A stretch of DNA of 64,000 nt from Allium sativum (lineage: Eukaryota; Streptophyta; Magnoliopsida; Asparagales; Amaryllidaceae). This document shows, in pieces, positions 1 through 9,678 of the stretch (the first letter of the stretch is position 1; the number at the start of each line of letters is the position of its first letter). The translations under genes were made by a program, and so were the position numbers. The stretch lies in contig CM060922.1 in assembly GCA_030737875.1 (NCBI GenBank), forward strand, positions 752,691,603 to 752,755,602, written 5' to 3'. A model generated the notes under the pieces. It saw only the letters and a program-made list of their open reading frames with translations. It made no database searches and was not told the DNA's origin.

Positions 1-682
1 ATTTCCCTTGGTTTCGGATTTTTGGCATCCGATTGCTTTTGCAATACTGGATATGGCCTTTGAAGTGGGGGTTTCATTTGTTTGCGGTTGTTTTGATATG
101 GATATGAACTTATCGATACTGTGTCTTTCGGAAGGTATTTGGTCTCTTGATGGTGGATCCTAGTTTTTGGCTCTCGGATATCAATTCTCGGCTATCCTGT
201 GACTTATCAGAGAAGCTTTCTCTTTCGATGTTCTCCTCTCCTGTTGCATCGGTGTCAAGCGGATTAATGTCGACTCTCCCTTTCACCTTTTTTTAAACAT
301 CTGCTACTGAGATCCTCTCCTTTCTCTTTCTTTGCTTTCTGACTCGGACCCCTCCTTACGCTATGGAGTCTCCCCTATCGGGTATGCTTTGCCGGATAAG
401 TGGCGTCGAAAATTTGTGGACATTGAATTCTCTTCCCTTAAGAAGGTGGAGGCTTGTGTGGCTCTTAAATCGTTCTTACGTGCTTATGTTCACTGGATAC
501 CCTTTCATCACTAGCTGGTAGCGGGGACAAGTCTCGGTTCATGCTGCCTTTGAAATACTTCTCCCTATTCTCGCTTCTTCTTAGTCTTTGGTCTTGCTCT
601 CTAAAAGATCGCAGGGTACTTATGGTTATCCGATACCCTTTCACTGTTAATACATTTCATTGTCAATTTTTTGGTAGTAACA
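1..682 (-). mobile_element. 3' LTR of element A, truncated by window edge
   Basis: This segment is colinear with 23077-23755 and ends with the same ggtagtaaca. Compared with the other LTR the first 469 bp are missing because the window starts inside the repeat. On the element strand the LTR begins TGTTACTACC, and the purine-rich run aggggtgggcaag (complement of 683-695) directly precedes it, which fits a polypurine tract. Confidence 0.8.
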
Positions 683-987
683 CTTGCCCACCCCTAGTGA
701 AGGGGTATTTTTGACTTTTCAAGTAAAATTCCTTGTCATTTCCGAGGTATCCTTCGATCTCTTCCGACTGAAGCATTAATTGGCTTTTCTTTGCGTGGTG
801 CATAATAATTCTAAGTATGGAAACTCTGACCGTCCCTTTTTTGTGCTACACTTAAATACATACAATGGTCAAACATGGTAGTACTTCCATTACAATTTCA
901 GTATAAATCAAAAGTACATATAAACGGGGCCCGCACAAGAGCCAATATCTTTCATGCAAATAGAAGAAAATACTTAACAAACCCTAA

Positions 988-2025
988 CTACATCATCCAT
1001 CTGTTGCATGTTCTACTGCCAAAGCTGCTATGCAGCAATTGGGTAAACTCACAACGATCAAATTCCCCCAAAAGGTGACTGAGGCCTGAGCTTTCTCTAG
1101 TACTGCCCCTTGATAGTGTCGCACCAAAAGGGCCAACCACTTCCTTTTCTTTACTGATCTCCACAGCCGACTCTATCCCACCATTGCCATCAAAACCCAC
1201 ATTTTCTAGCACTACATCAATAGCATTGATTCTCCCCTCACCACCTTCGGAATCGAACGCCTGTTCTTCATCTTCGTCTAACGGCTCCTCTTCTTCTTTG
1301 ATATTTGAAAGAATTGCGAATGGATTTGAAGAGAACGCTCCTCCTATGTCAGAGCTACCAACAACATTCATCTTTCTTCTTAGTTTCCAAACTCTGAGAA
1401 ATCCATTCCTATCTTTCTTAAACAACTAATTCTTGAAATCCGTAGCTCGAAAGGATCGTTGGGATTCCCGAAAGCTTGTTAATTTCAATCTCGTGATATG
1501 AGGTGTGGGTAAAAAGCCTTATTAGTGATGGAATATACAATGGTGATGGAATCTTCATTTCCACCTTAAGATAAGAAAAGTCCAGCTCGTCCCACGCGTC
1601 TTCTTGTATCCTTAAGACCTTTCCTACTTTCAACAATGTAATCTTCACCATCTTAAAGTTTCGAAATACAATGGGGAAATTTTTTAAGACAATCCAAAGA
1701 ACCGCCTCCTGTCTGGGATTTGTAGAACCAAAATTGAGACTCTATGGACGAATGTGTAGAGTACCCCTATCAGTCGTATTGGAGTAGAAATCCCCCGTAA
1801 AGAAATTCCTTGGAAATTTAATGATGAAAACATTCCCGAACTTTTTGCTGTTCCATTACGAAGAATATAGGTAACAAAATTCCCATTTCAAGGCTTATGT
1901 GATGCTATTAACTGAGAAATGACCAAAAAAATCGAGATAATCGCCCAGGAACTGAAGCATTGTAAATCTTCGTCAGAAACTAGTGGTGACACGTCAACCT
2001 CATTTCCATTTGCCATGTTTTTATT
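988..2025 (-). pseudogene. Degenerate DUF4283-like ORF inside element A
   Basis: Read on the minus strand from an ATG near 2020, this stretch has several stops, then two open pieces (1651-1418 and 1425-988). The piece with VGKVLRIQEDAWDELDFS followed by YLKVEMKIP resembles the DUF4283 domain of plant LINE-type and zinc-knuckle proteins, where a 'G.VLRID..T...D.S.A.V.VE' pattern is usual. The downstream piece, with NPFAILSNI and then an acidic run, resembles the linker that follows such domains. No zinc knuckle is seen. It lies between A's gag and 3' LTR, where pol would normally be. It may be a captured LINE ORF1 or host-gene fragment, or an extra ORF of the family. The domain match is from memory of the family pattern and is tentative. 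Confidence 0.4.
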
Positions 2026-2494
2026 GAATAAAGGGAGTAGGATCATCAAAATCCTTTATGCCTTGTATTTTTATACTCGAAGTATATGGTAAGGTTTCTA
2101 CAATCTATGATCCGGTGGTTAGAATCCCATGCCATGAGTGTCATTTCATGTGATTTGATCCTGCTCAGGTTCTTCAGAATATGAAGAGGCCCTAAGAGCA
2201 GGTAGCGATGATTTCCTTGTCTCGAATTTGGGTGCATGATCTTCTAACAATGTTCCTTTAAATAGTTCCTTAGCTAGAGCACGTGAGGTATACCCGAGGC
2301 TTTGCTTGCACATGGTGTTCCATATCGGACAAATTTCCTGATGTCACTTAGGAGTACGGCAGACAAAGATGGGGCTGACTCCACTTCGGTCATTATATAT
2401 TCTTTTTTTGTTTTCTTAGGAAAAGACCTGAGCAGATAGTGGGTTCCGGGACCATCCTTCATTCGATCGAATGAAGGCTGAGTAGAAGTGCTGA
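2026..2494. other. Unassigned internal sequence of element A
   Basis: No domain recognised. There are two short minus-strand open stretches (2237-2046 and 2537-2274) without recognisable motifs. The segment joins the DUF4283-like remnant to the 70-bp array and probably belongs to the element's 3' half. Confidence 0.4.
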
Positions 2495-3275
2495 ACCAAA
2501 TCTGGATTAGGGTAATTAAATGATAGAAGACTGGCAATCCTTTCTGATGTTAATGTAGCGAAAGTCTCGAACCAGACCCAGATTCAGGTATTAAACAGAT
2601 AGGAGACTAGAACCTCCTCTGATATTAATAGAAGTCCTAAACCAAACCCAGATTCGGGTATTAAATAGATAGGAGACCGGAGCCTCCTCTGGTATTAGTA
2701 GAAGGCCTGAACCAAGCCCAGATTCAGGTACTAAATATACAGGATACCGGAACCTCCTCCGATATTAATAGAAGCCCTAAACCAAACCCAGATTCGGGTA
2801 TTAAATAGATAGAAGACTGGAACCCCCTTCGGTATTGATAGAAGTCCCGAACCAAACCCAGATTCGGGTATTAAATAGATGGAAGACTGGAACCCCCTCC
2901 GGTATTAATATAAGTCCTGAACCAAACCCAGATTCGGGTATTAAATTGACAGAAGACCGAAACCCCCTCCGGTATTAATAGCAGTCTCGAACCAAACCCA
3001 GATTCGGGTATTAAATAGATAGAAGACCGGAACCCCCTCCGTATTAATAGAAGTCCCGAACTAAACCCATATTCGGGTATTAAATAGATGGAAGACAGAA
3101 ACCCCCTTCGGTATTGATAAAAGTCTCGAACCAAACCCAGATTCGGGTATTAAATAGATGGAAGACCGGAACCCCCTCCGGTATTAATAGAAGTCTCGAA
3201 CCAAACCCGAATTCGGGTATTAAATAGACAGAAGATCGGAACCCCTTCCAGTATTAATAGAGGTCCATGTTTATT
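2495..3275. repeat. 70-bp tandem array, about 11 units
   Basis: The marker gattcgggta or gattcaggta recurs at 2581, 2651, 2721, 2791, 2861, 2931 and 3001, then its core at 3071, 3141 and 3211. The spacing is 70 bp with one 69-bp step from a single-base deletion. A decayed unit starts near 2495. Each unit also carries a variant of ccggaaccccctccggtatt, which has the short dyad CCGG...CCGG. The period is not a multiple of 3, so the open stretches inside it are not meaningful. Confidence 0.9.
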
Positions 3276-3339
3276 TCGGTTTCATTCGTCTAAGCGTAGG
3301 TAGTGTGCATTTTTGAGTGTTTCCTTTAAGCTATCTTCA

Positions 3340-3800
3340 AGCTTCCGTTTCCTTCAAGCCTTCGTTTTCTTCTACGGGATGAAGTTTGAGTAATGTCTAT
3401 GCGTGCTCCAATGCTTCCTTCAAGCTTTTTTTCTCTCTTCTTTGGGATGGAATTTGAGAAGACGATGTACATGCTCTAGGTGCTCCCTTCAAGCTTTTCC
3501 TTCCTTCTTCAGGACGAAATTTAAGCAAAGGATGTACGTGCTCCTAGTTCTCGCTTTGAGCTTTTTCTCCCTTCTTCGGGATGGAATTTGAGAAGATGAT
3601 GTACGTGCTCCAAGTGCTCCCTTCGAGCTTTTCCTCCTTTCTTCGGGTCAGAATTTGAGCAGAGGATGTATGTGCTCCAAGTGCTCCCTTCGAGCTTTTT
3701 CTCCCTTCTTCGGGACAGAATTTGAGCAGAGGATGTGCGTGCTCCAAGTGCTCCCTTTGAGCTTTTCCTCCCTTCTTCGGGATGGAATTCGATAGACGTA
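3340..3800. repeat. 67-69-bp tandem array, about 6-7 units
   Basis: Units are marked by 'ctcccttcgagctttt' and 'cttcgggatggaatttgag'. The shared agctt recurs at about 3423, 3492, 3559, 3626, 3693 and 3760, that is steps of 69, 67, 67, 67 and 67. It directly follows the 70-bp array but is unrelated to it in sequence. Confidence 0.85.
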
Positions 3801-3804
3801 CTCC

Positions 3805-3992
3805 TTTTTGGAGCTTGGTTGGAACGTACTCAAGAAGAGCATTGGTTAGAATGTACCCACGTAGGGCATTGGTTAGAACGTACCCATGTAGGGCATTGGT
3901 TAGAACGTACTCAAGAAGTGCATTGGTTGGAACATACCCATGTAGGGCTTTGTTTAAAACGTACCCATGTGGGGCATTAGTTGGGTGAGAAC
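3805..3992. repeat. 27-bp tandem array, about 7 units
   Basis: The word attggtt(a/g)gaa recurs at 3841, 3868, 3895 and 3922, with degenerate steps at 3949 and 3976. The spacing is exactly 27 bp, so reading frames stay open through it on both strands. These are repeat artefacts rather than genes. Confidence 0.85.
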
Positions 3993-4952
3993 ACAACTCA
4001 TGTAGCGTTGAGCACACAGCTCGTGTCGTGATGAGCATATAGCTTGCGTAGTGTAAAAATGCTGGGGGTGGAACCTAGTTTCACAAATGGACAAACCACT
4101 AATGACCATCAAAGATGTTGTGAAAAGTGTATCCACAAAAAGCTTTGCAAGCCCGCGAGATTAATCAAATGTCACATGGCTGCTCAGCTAGAGAATTCTG
4201 GTTTATGAAATGAAAAATTACCACTAGACACAAAACAAAGTTATTATGTCAGAATTTACAACGTTGAGGACTTTTCAGAGGAACTCCTCGTTGTTGTGGT
4301 GCCATCTTGCCTAAGTTAGGGTTTGTAATATGTCACACAAAGCAAAACAACACAGTCACTCAAACAATCGTCCATGACACCTTGTGGAAAATCTCCTAAT
4401 TGTCTTAGACTTAAAGAGTCATCTACCCTAGGTGCTACTTTTAGCTCCCTGTTTTCCTAAAGAGCAAAGATCGGGTACAAAGGAGGATCATCTAGACTGG
4501 GGCATTAAGCTAATCTTAACACCATAGAAGCCTTAAGCAGGTACATAATCCTTAGTACGACTATCTAGACACAAACCATACAATGCCCACATTAGCAGGC
4601 ATATGCAAGTTGGCAATTGAGACAACGGTAACCACCCGATTAAGAAGGAGCACTACTAGGAGCTTACCTAGCACCTAGCAACCCTTCCGAAATGCAGGGC
4701 ATGAAAGCGTTGGATGTCCCGAAGTTTGGCAAATGCGACTAATACGGGTCCTTGGAACTTACTAGAGTAGCGGTCCTTTGATCGGTAATTGTGACTATTC
4801 CCATAGGTGTAGCTGAAGGTTCTGAGTCCGGAGGGTTCTTTCCCACTCCTGGGCTCGAGACCTTTGCCGCAAGTGTTAGCAAATCTTGTTTTAGGAGGCA
4901 TAGGTATAGGAGCATCCCCGACTGCTAGGTCATTCATCGTGAGGTTAAGTGG
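3993..4952. other. Internal region of element A with no recognised feature
   Basis: This lies between the 27-bp array and the gag remnant. The minus strand has a short open stretch (4937-4668) directly downstream of gag but with no domain I recognise. A protease or RT would be expected here in an autonomous element; none is seen. Confidence 0.5.
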
Positions 4953-5314
4953 TCATTGTGTTGACTTCAGATCATCTTTAGCATATTCCTCTAGGTGCCC
5001 TTCCTGGATGAGCCTTTTCATTATACTTTCCAACACCTCACATTTATTTATTTGATGTCCATTTTTCTTGTGATATTCGCAATACTCCCCTCCCTTGAAT
5101 GATTCTGGATGGTTCTTAGACTTGAAAGGCACCGAGAAGTTGACTTTCTCTTTCATCGCTGCATATATGTAATAGGTTTGGTTAAGGTCACAATATCGGT
5201 GTTTGGCCTTTCTTCCTTCAGGTTCTTTTGGTCTTCATGAAATTCATGCCTCATATCCTGAAGATTCTGACGAGTATGAGGCTTCTCGTCTTTTTTGTAA
5301 CAACCAAGAGTCCC
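4953..5314 (-). pseudogene. gag of element A, C-terminal part
   Basis: Minus-strand reading gives a short zinc-knuckle-like segment, YCEYHKKNGHQINKCEVLE, followed by LIQEGHLEEY. That is the C-terminal CX2H..GH...C region typical of Tat and Athila-type gag proteins, just before the protease. The reading upstream (5314 to 5160) continues directly from the gag segment ending at 21295. The two are parts of one gag separated by the insertion of element B. A stop near 5156 and others make it non-functional. Confidence 0.75.
5310..5314. repeat. Left target duplication of element B (gtccc)
   Basis: gtccc directly before the LTR terminus tgagacgacc. The partner at 21295-21299 is ctccc, one mismatch. 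Five-bp duplications are usual for Ty3/gypsy integration. Confidence 0.6.
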
Positions 5315-6000
5315 TGAGACGACCCCAAACCCCGTACTGACGGTGGTAAGGGTAATCCTTGGAATATAACACAGAAACAGATAATAGCAGAACAAAATTA
5401 AATAAATACACCAGATAATGCACAATAGAATATACTGGATAAGAGTAATCATCAGAGTTACACAGTATATAGGATCATACTTAGTACAAATACAGTTCAG
5501 CTACACATAAATGTCTACAGCGGAAAACAGACATAATGTACAATAGGAGCTGAACAGCATAAAAAGAGATAAATGATAGAATCCATCTTCAGCTCCAGCT
5601 ATCCAGAAAGAACCAGCTAAACCTGAATACAAGGCTGCCCGTATAGAAAAAGGGGCACCCGAGTTTGAAAGTGAAACAAACTATGAGTCAGTCATGGGAC
5701 TGGTATGAGAAATCTACTCAACACATTTGAAATATAGGACCACACCACTTTTGTGGAACGGGTTTACACCATTGGATTGCCAGTGCTTTAAAACAAATCA
5801 TTCTTTTAAACATCGCAATGCTTTTTATAAAAATGAAACCATTATAAGACTCAGTTCCCATCACACAATGCAACGCAAATCGGAGGATAGAGTTTTACCT
5901 TATAATAGCCAAAATATGATTGATACAAATAAAACAAAAGCATTTGATATTATTACTAGTGTTTATATGTTTCAAAAACAATTTCAATCATAACTATCAA

Positions 6001-6192
6001 TCATAGACGGCATGGGTACCATATATCATGTCTCCATATATATATACAATCAAAACCGCACGATGTCGTATTTGGAAATTGGATTTCCGTCCTGAACCAA
6101 GGCAAAGGATAGTCCTTATCGAATTCGAGACTCTCTAGCCCGAGTCTCAGGATCAGAACGCATCAACCCTTTAGATCGTCAGGGCCGGTCCA
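6001..6192. other. Segment present in B's 3' LTR, deleted from its 5' LTR
   Basis: The right LTR jumps from ...actatcaa to ccgaggtgg... at about 16950, lacking this 192-bp stretch. Only one base is shared at the junction, so end-joining fits better than repeat recombination. The segment exists in homologous LTRs of the F/E family, so the change is a deletion on the right. Confidence 0.8.
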
Positions 6193-7157
6193 CCGAGGTG
6201 GATTGTTATGCCTGAACAATACATTTCCCTGCCCTTTGGGGGCGTTAATGAGCCAACGAATGACTCCATCGGACCCAGATCGTCCGATCTAACCGAGGCG
6301 CCTCGCAACAGTAACAACCACATAAGTCAAACTCGTCAGGGCGTGTAAAACCACTGACGCCACTTCTAACTAGAAAGAAACGCATGCCCTCCCTGAGGTC
6401 CTTCTCCCGTTTCTGGTTCATACCGGGGTATGAGGCTCGCGATTTCACGTTATACACAAAGCTACGCCACACAGGCGGTGCTTTGATCATCACCACAAGA
6501 CTTTGCTTTTCAACAGAAGCCCTGATCACTGCATCTTAGCATGCCACATAGGCAATTCACACCGTGCAACTGATGGCTATCAATCACACAGAATAAATTC
6601 CAATGTCAGACACACTGTCCATTTGCAAGTCCGTTCTGGGTCTGAACGAAGCTGGAGGCACTATATACCTCGCAAACCCATCGATCACCACGTACGTCTA
6701 GACGATCACCACTCATTATCCATATTTCGGGATGCCTCCCAATCAGGACCTCGGTTACCATCCAAACGAGGTGAAGATCTCCGGTTTTCGACCACCGTCT
6801 TCATCTTCGATTTCTTATCGTCGATACAGTTATTCAGAATGGGATCAACCCGGTCTTTCTGAGCAACTCGCGTATATAATAAACAAGTGCAACACTAACA
6901 TACATACGCATCATTTTAGTTCATTAGTCACTAACCGTCAATCAGTAAGAGAACGATTTCCCAAATATTAACCCCGAAGGCCGAAACCAACATCAGATCA
7001 ATACCCAAGAAACCATTCAACTTAGCCAACCTTCAATTAGTTTCTAAATTTCTCATCCATGTCGTTTATAATATTTTATAACTATTTATCGCTATTTTTG
7101 TTTATTTTAAAATAGCCAATTTATTCAAAACGACACTTCGGGCCATAACGTGGCCGT

Positions 7158-7632
7158 GGCGCTGTTTTTCTTCAGATTTGATTTACACATATCTAAAAAT
7201 CTAACCGTTGGATATTCACAAAATTTACATCATTAGAAAGATCTTTTCAAAACGAATCCAAGGTTCCAGTTTCGGGAAAATCCGACGGTCGGATCTCCCG
7301 GTATAATCGTTTGATGTTTCGATTTCAAAATATGAACTGCAGCGTCGTTATTCGATTAAATATAATTATATATGCATATATATATATAATCGATTCTGGC
7401 GCTGTTTTTCTTCAGATTTGAATTAAACATTCCAGACAATCCAACCGTTGGATTTTTACAAAGTTGGTACCGTTGGAAAGATATTTCCAAAGCGAACCCA
7501 ACTGTTGCGATTTCAGGAAAATCCGATGGTCGGATCTCCCGATATAATCGTTTGAAATCACGGTTTCAAAATACGAACTGCGACGTCATTATTCGATACA
7601 TTTAGATTCTATTTGTATATATATATCGATTC
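7158..7632. repeat. Duplicated about 240-bp module in B's LTR
   Basis: Two diverged copies each begin with gcgctgtttttcttcagatt (about 7160 and 7399). Each runs through 'aaccgttgga', a near-palindrome tccgacggtcgga (7281-7293; 7522-7534) and a 'cgaactgc' block. The other LTR has the same duplication at about 17920-18375, so it predates this insertion. F and E carry a single copy (36500-36740; 56620-56840). Confidence 0.8.
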
Positions 7633-7913
7633 TTCGATTTCAAAACTATATTCTTTTCATACATTTGATAAAAATGACATTTTTATCTAACTGTCTTCTA
7701 TTTCAACACTTCACTATATTTAACAATTCATGTATATAATAAAAATGTGATTTTTATTGTAAAACAATTCATTTCAAAACACTATTATTTTATATAGTTC
7801 ATATAGGTAATAAAAATAGGATTTTTATTATAAAACAATTTCTTTCAAAACGAGATTATTTTATATAGTTCATATAGATGATTAAAATGTGTTTTTTATT
7901 ATAAAACAATTTA

Positions 7914-8235
7914 TTTCAAAATATGAATACCATTCAACACATGAATTTCAATTCAACGAATGAATATCGATTCAATCCATTTGAGGTTTTCTATAGCTTA
8001 TATATAGATAAAAATGTGATTTTTATATTTAAAACACAAACACCATTCAACACATGAATTTCAATTCAACGAATGAATATCGATTCAACACATGAAGGTT
8101 TTCTATAGTTTATATATATAGATAAAAATGTGATTTTTATATTTAAAACACGAACACCATTCAACACATGAATTTCAATTCAACGAATGAATATTGATTC
8201 AACACATGAAGGTTTTATATACAACGAATAAATAT
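7914..8235. repeat. 114-bp tandem repeat, 3 units, in B's 3' LTR
   Basis: ttcaacacat starts units at 7933, 8046 and 8160. Each has 'aacgaatgaatat', 'acatgaaggttttctatag' and a stem-forming 'aaaaatgtgatttttat'. The counterpart in the 5' LTR is 18680-18995 (units at 18697, 18811 and 18925). Confidence 0.85.
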
Positions 8236-8601
8236 AGTTTCAACAAATGAAAATAATTCAAACACATGAATATTATTCAAAATTTCAGCAGCATAACGAC
8301 AGGGTAGTTAAAACCGGGACCGTCCCTAGTACGGCTCCTCGCTCTACCTTAAAACCTCGCGGTTTTTGACAATGGGGAATCATGCATCTAGTTCGCACGA
8401 AGGCGGCATGTATATATTTTTCATTTCCAGAAACTAATCCTATGTGGTTTCAACCAAATATTTCTCAACCACAAATGGGTATTTTTCAACCACAATCAAT
8501 CAATATCAACCACAAACAATTCCAATCAACCATTCGCTATCAATCAATTTTCACACCAATCACAACCAATAAAAATCGTCCATGGTTTGTGGACGAGGGG
8601 C

Positions 8602-8603
<2 letters not shown>

Positions 8604-8652
<49 letters not shown>
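8604..8652. repeat. (TA)n microsatellite
   Basis: About 24 uninterrupted TA units. The 5' LTR has only about 8 units at the same site (19370-19382), so this is post-insertion length change. Confidence 0.95.
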
Positions 8653-8653
<1 letters not shown>

Positions 8654-9247
8654 CAATTCACTTCTATTTCAACACATATATAATTTTTACAACGCATATA
8701 TAACTTATACATCGAACGTACAACTTATACAACGCTTATACATGAGGTGTACAATGCTTATATAACCCATACATCGACTATATAATTTATACATCGTCGT
8801 TTTCCATATCGTTTATAAATTAGAAATCTCACTTTTCACATTTCGTATATATATACAACTCACAGTCACAACACAATCAAATAAATCGTCCATGGTCTGT
8901 GGACGTATGTGAACAGTTCAGATATGCAGTTATAATATAAATAACTGTACAAGAAAATTTATAGTGAGAGAATTCTCACAGTGGGATCCACTCCGTCAGT
9001 TTTATCTGAATTTCTGTTCTGTTTCGATTTTTCCTGAAATTCTAATCTGCTCGGTTTCAGTTTTGGTCAGTCCCATAATGTAGAGTTCTTCAACACGATT
9101 CCAACGCAATGAACGGCAGTCAATTGTGAAGTCATTTGAATAAGATACGGGTATTTAAAATTATAATTACATTAATAATTCCACTTAATTAAGAAAGTTA
9201 ATTACATCTTCTAATCAAAATAAGGGTCGCTGCTTCCATCTTCTATC

Positions 9248-9660
9248 TCATTCCATATCAAAACACACCGAACCCACTGCGGACTTCCTGAAACCACCAC
9301 CGCCCGCCTCTTGGAGCCGCTGACCAACGATCCACCGCTGCCCCTCGAACCGCCTTCGAGTGCTCTCCTCGTCACCAGCCATGGTGGTCAACTCAACGCG
9401 CCCCCTCCTCAATAAACGAGCCCAACCGGAAGCCCTTTGAGGCGCTAATTCTCCCAGCACACAACGCTAAAACCGATCATATTCATAAGGGAGATAGATC
9501 TCACTCCGCTGATGATTTTTGCTTTTGATTCCTTCTTTTAATTCGTTTTAATTTGCGGGCGTGTTGGGGATTTTGTTTGGAAGAAATCAGCTGTTAATCC
9601 CTTTGGAGGCGGCTTCAGTTGTTTGACCGCGTTTTGGAGAATGCGTAGGGTTTTGACCCC
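9248..9660 (-). promoter_or_regulatory. GC-rich transcribed leader of B's LTR with a short ORF
   Basis: It lies directly downstream (element sense) of the TATA box. The stretch is markedly GC-richer than the surrounding LTR. It contains a 70-codon minus-strand ORF (9460-9248); the other LTR has an in-frame longer version (20245-19961) sharing its C-terminal two thirds (AGDEESTRRRFEGQRWIVGQ). The starts differ because of an indel, and no family is recognised. It is more likely an untranslated leader than a gene. Confidence 0.35.
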
Positions 9661-9670
9661 CTTTGACTAG

Positions 9671-9678
9671 GATATATA
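9671..9678 (-). promoter_or_regulatory. Probable TATA box of B's 3' LTR
   Basis: TATATATC on the minus strand, with the leader starting about 30 bp downstream at a sharp rise in GC. It lies 0.87 kb from the LTR start. The same box is at 20413-20420 in the 5' LTR. Confidence 0.5.

Noticed and set aside
332..514. 60-codon ORF in the A LTR
   Set aside because: Lies in the LTR antisense to the element; the frame is not kept in the other LTR copy.
2495..3275. CRISPR-like array
   Set aside because: The whole 70-bp unit is repeated, with no unique spacers; plant retrotransposon context.
3544..4038. 164-codon minus-strand ORF
   Set aside because: It runs through the 67-bp and 27-bp tandem arrays, and overlapping frames are equally open. 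Repeat artefact.
6503..6862. 119-codon plus-strand ORF also seen at 17226-17609 and partly at 34738-34944
   Set aside because: Similarity between copies follows from nucleotide homology of the LTRs. The ORF is antisense to the elements, and the frame is broken in E.
8382..8765. 127-codon ORF ending in an Ile-Tyr run
   Set aside because: It is carried through by the TA microsatellite; the shorter run in the other LTR destroys it.
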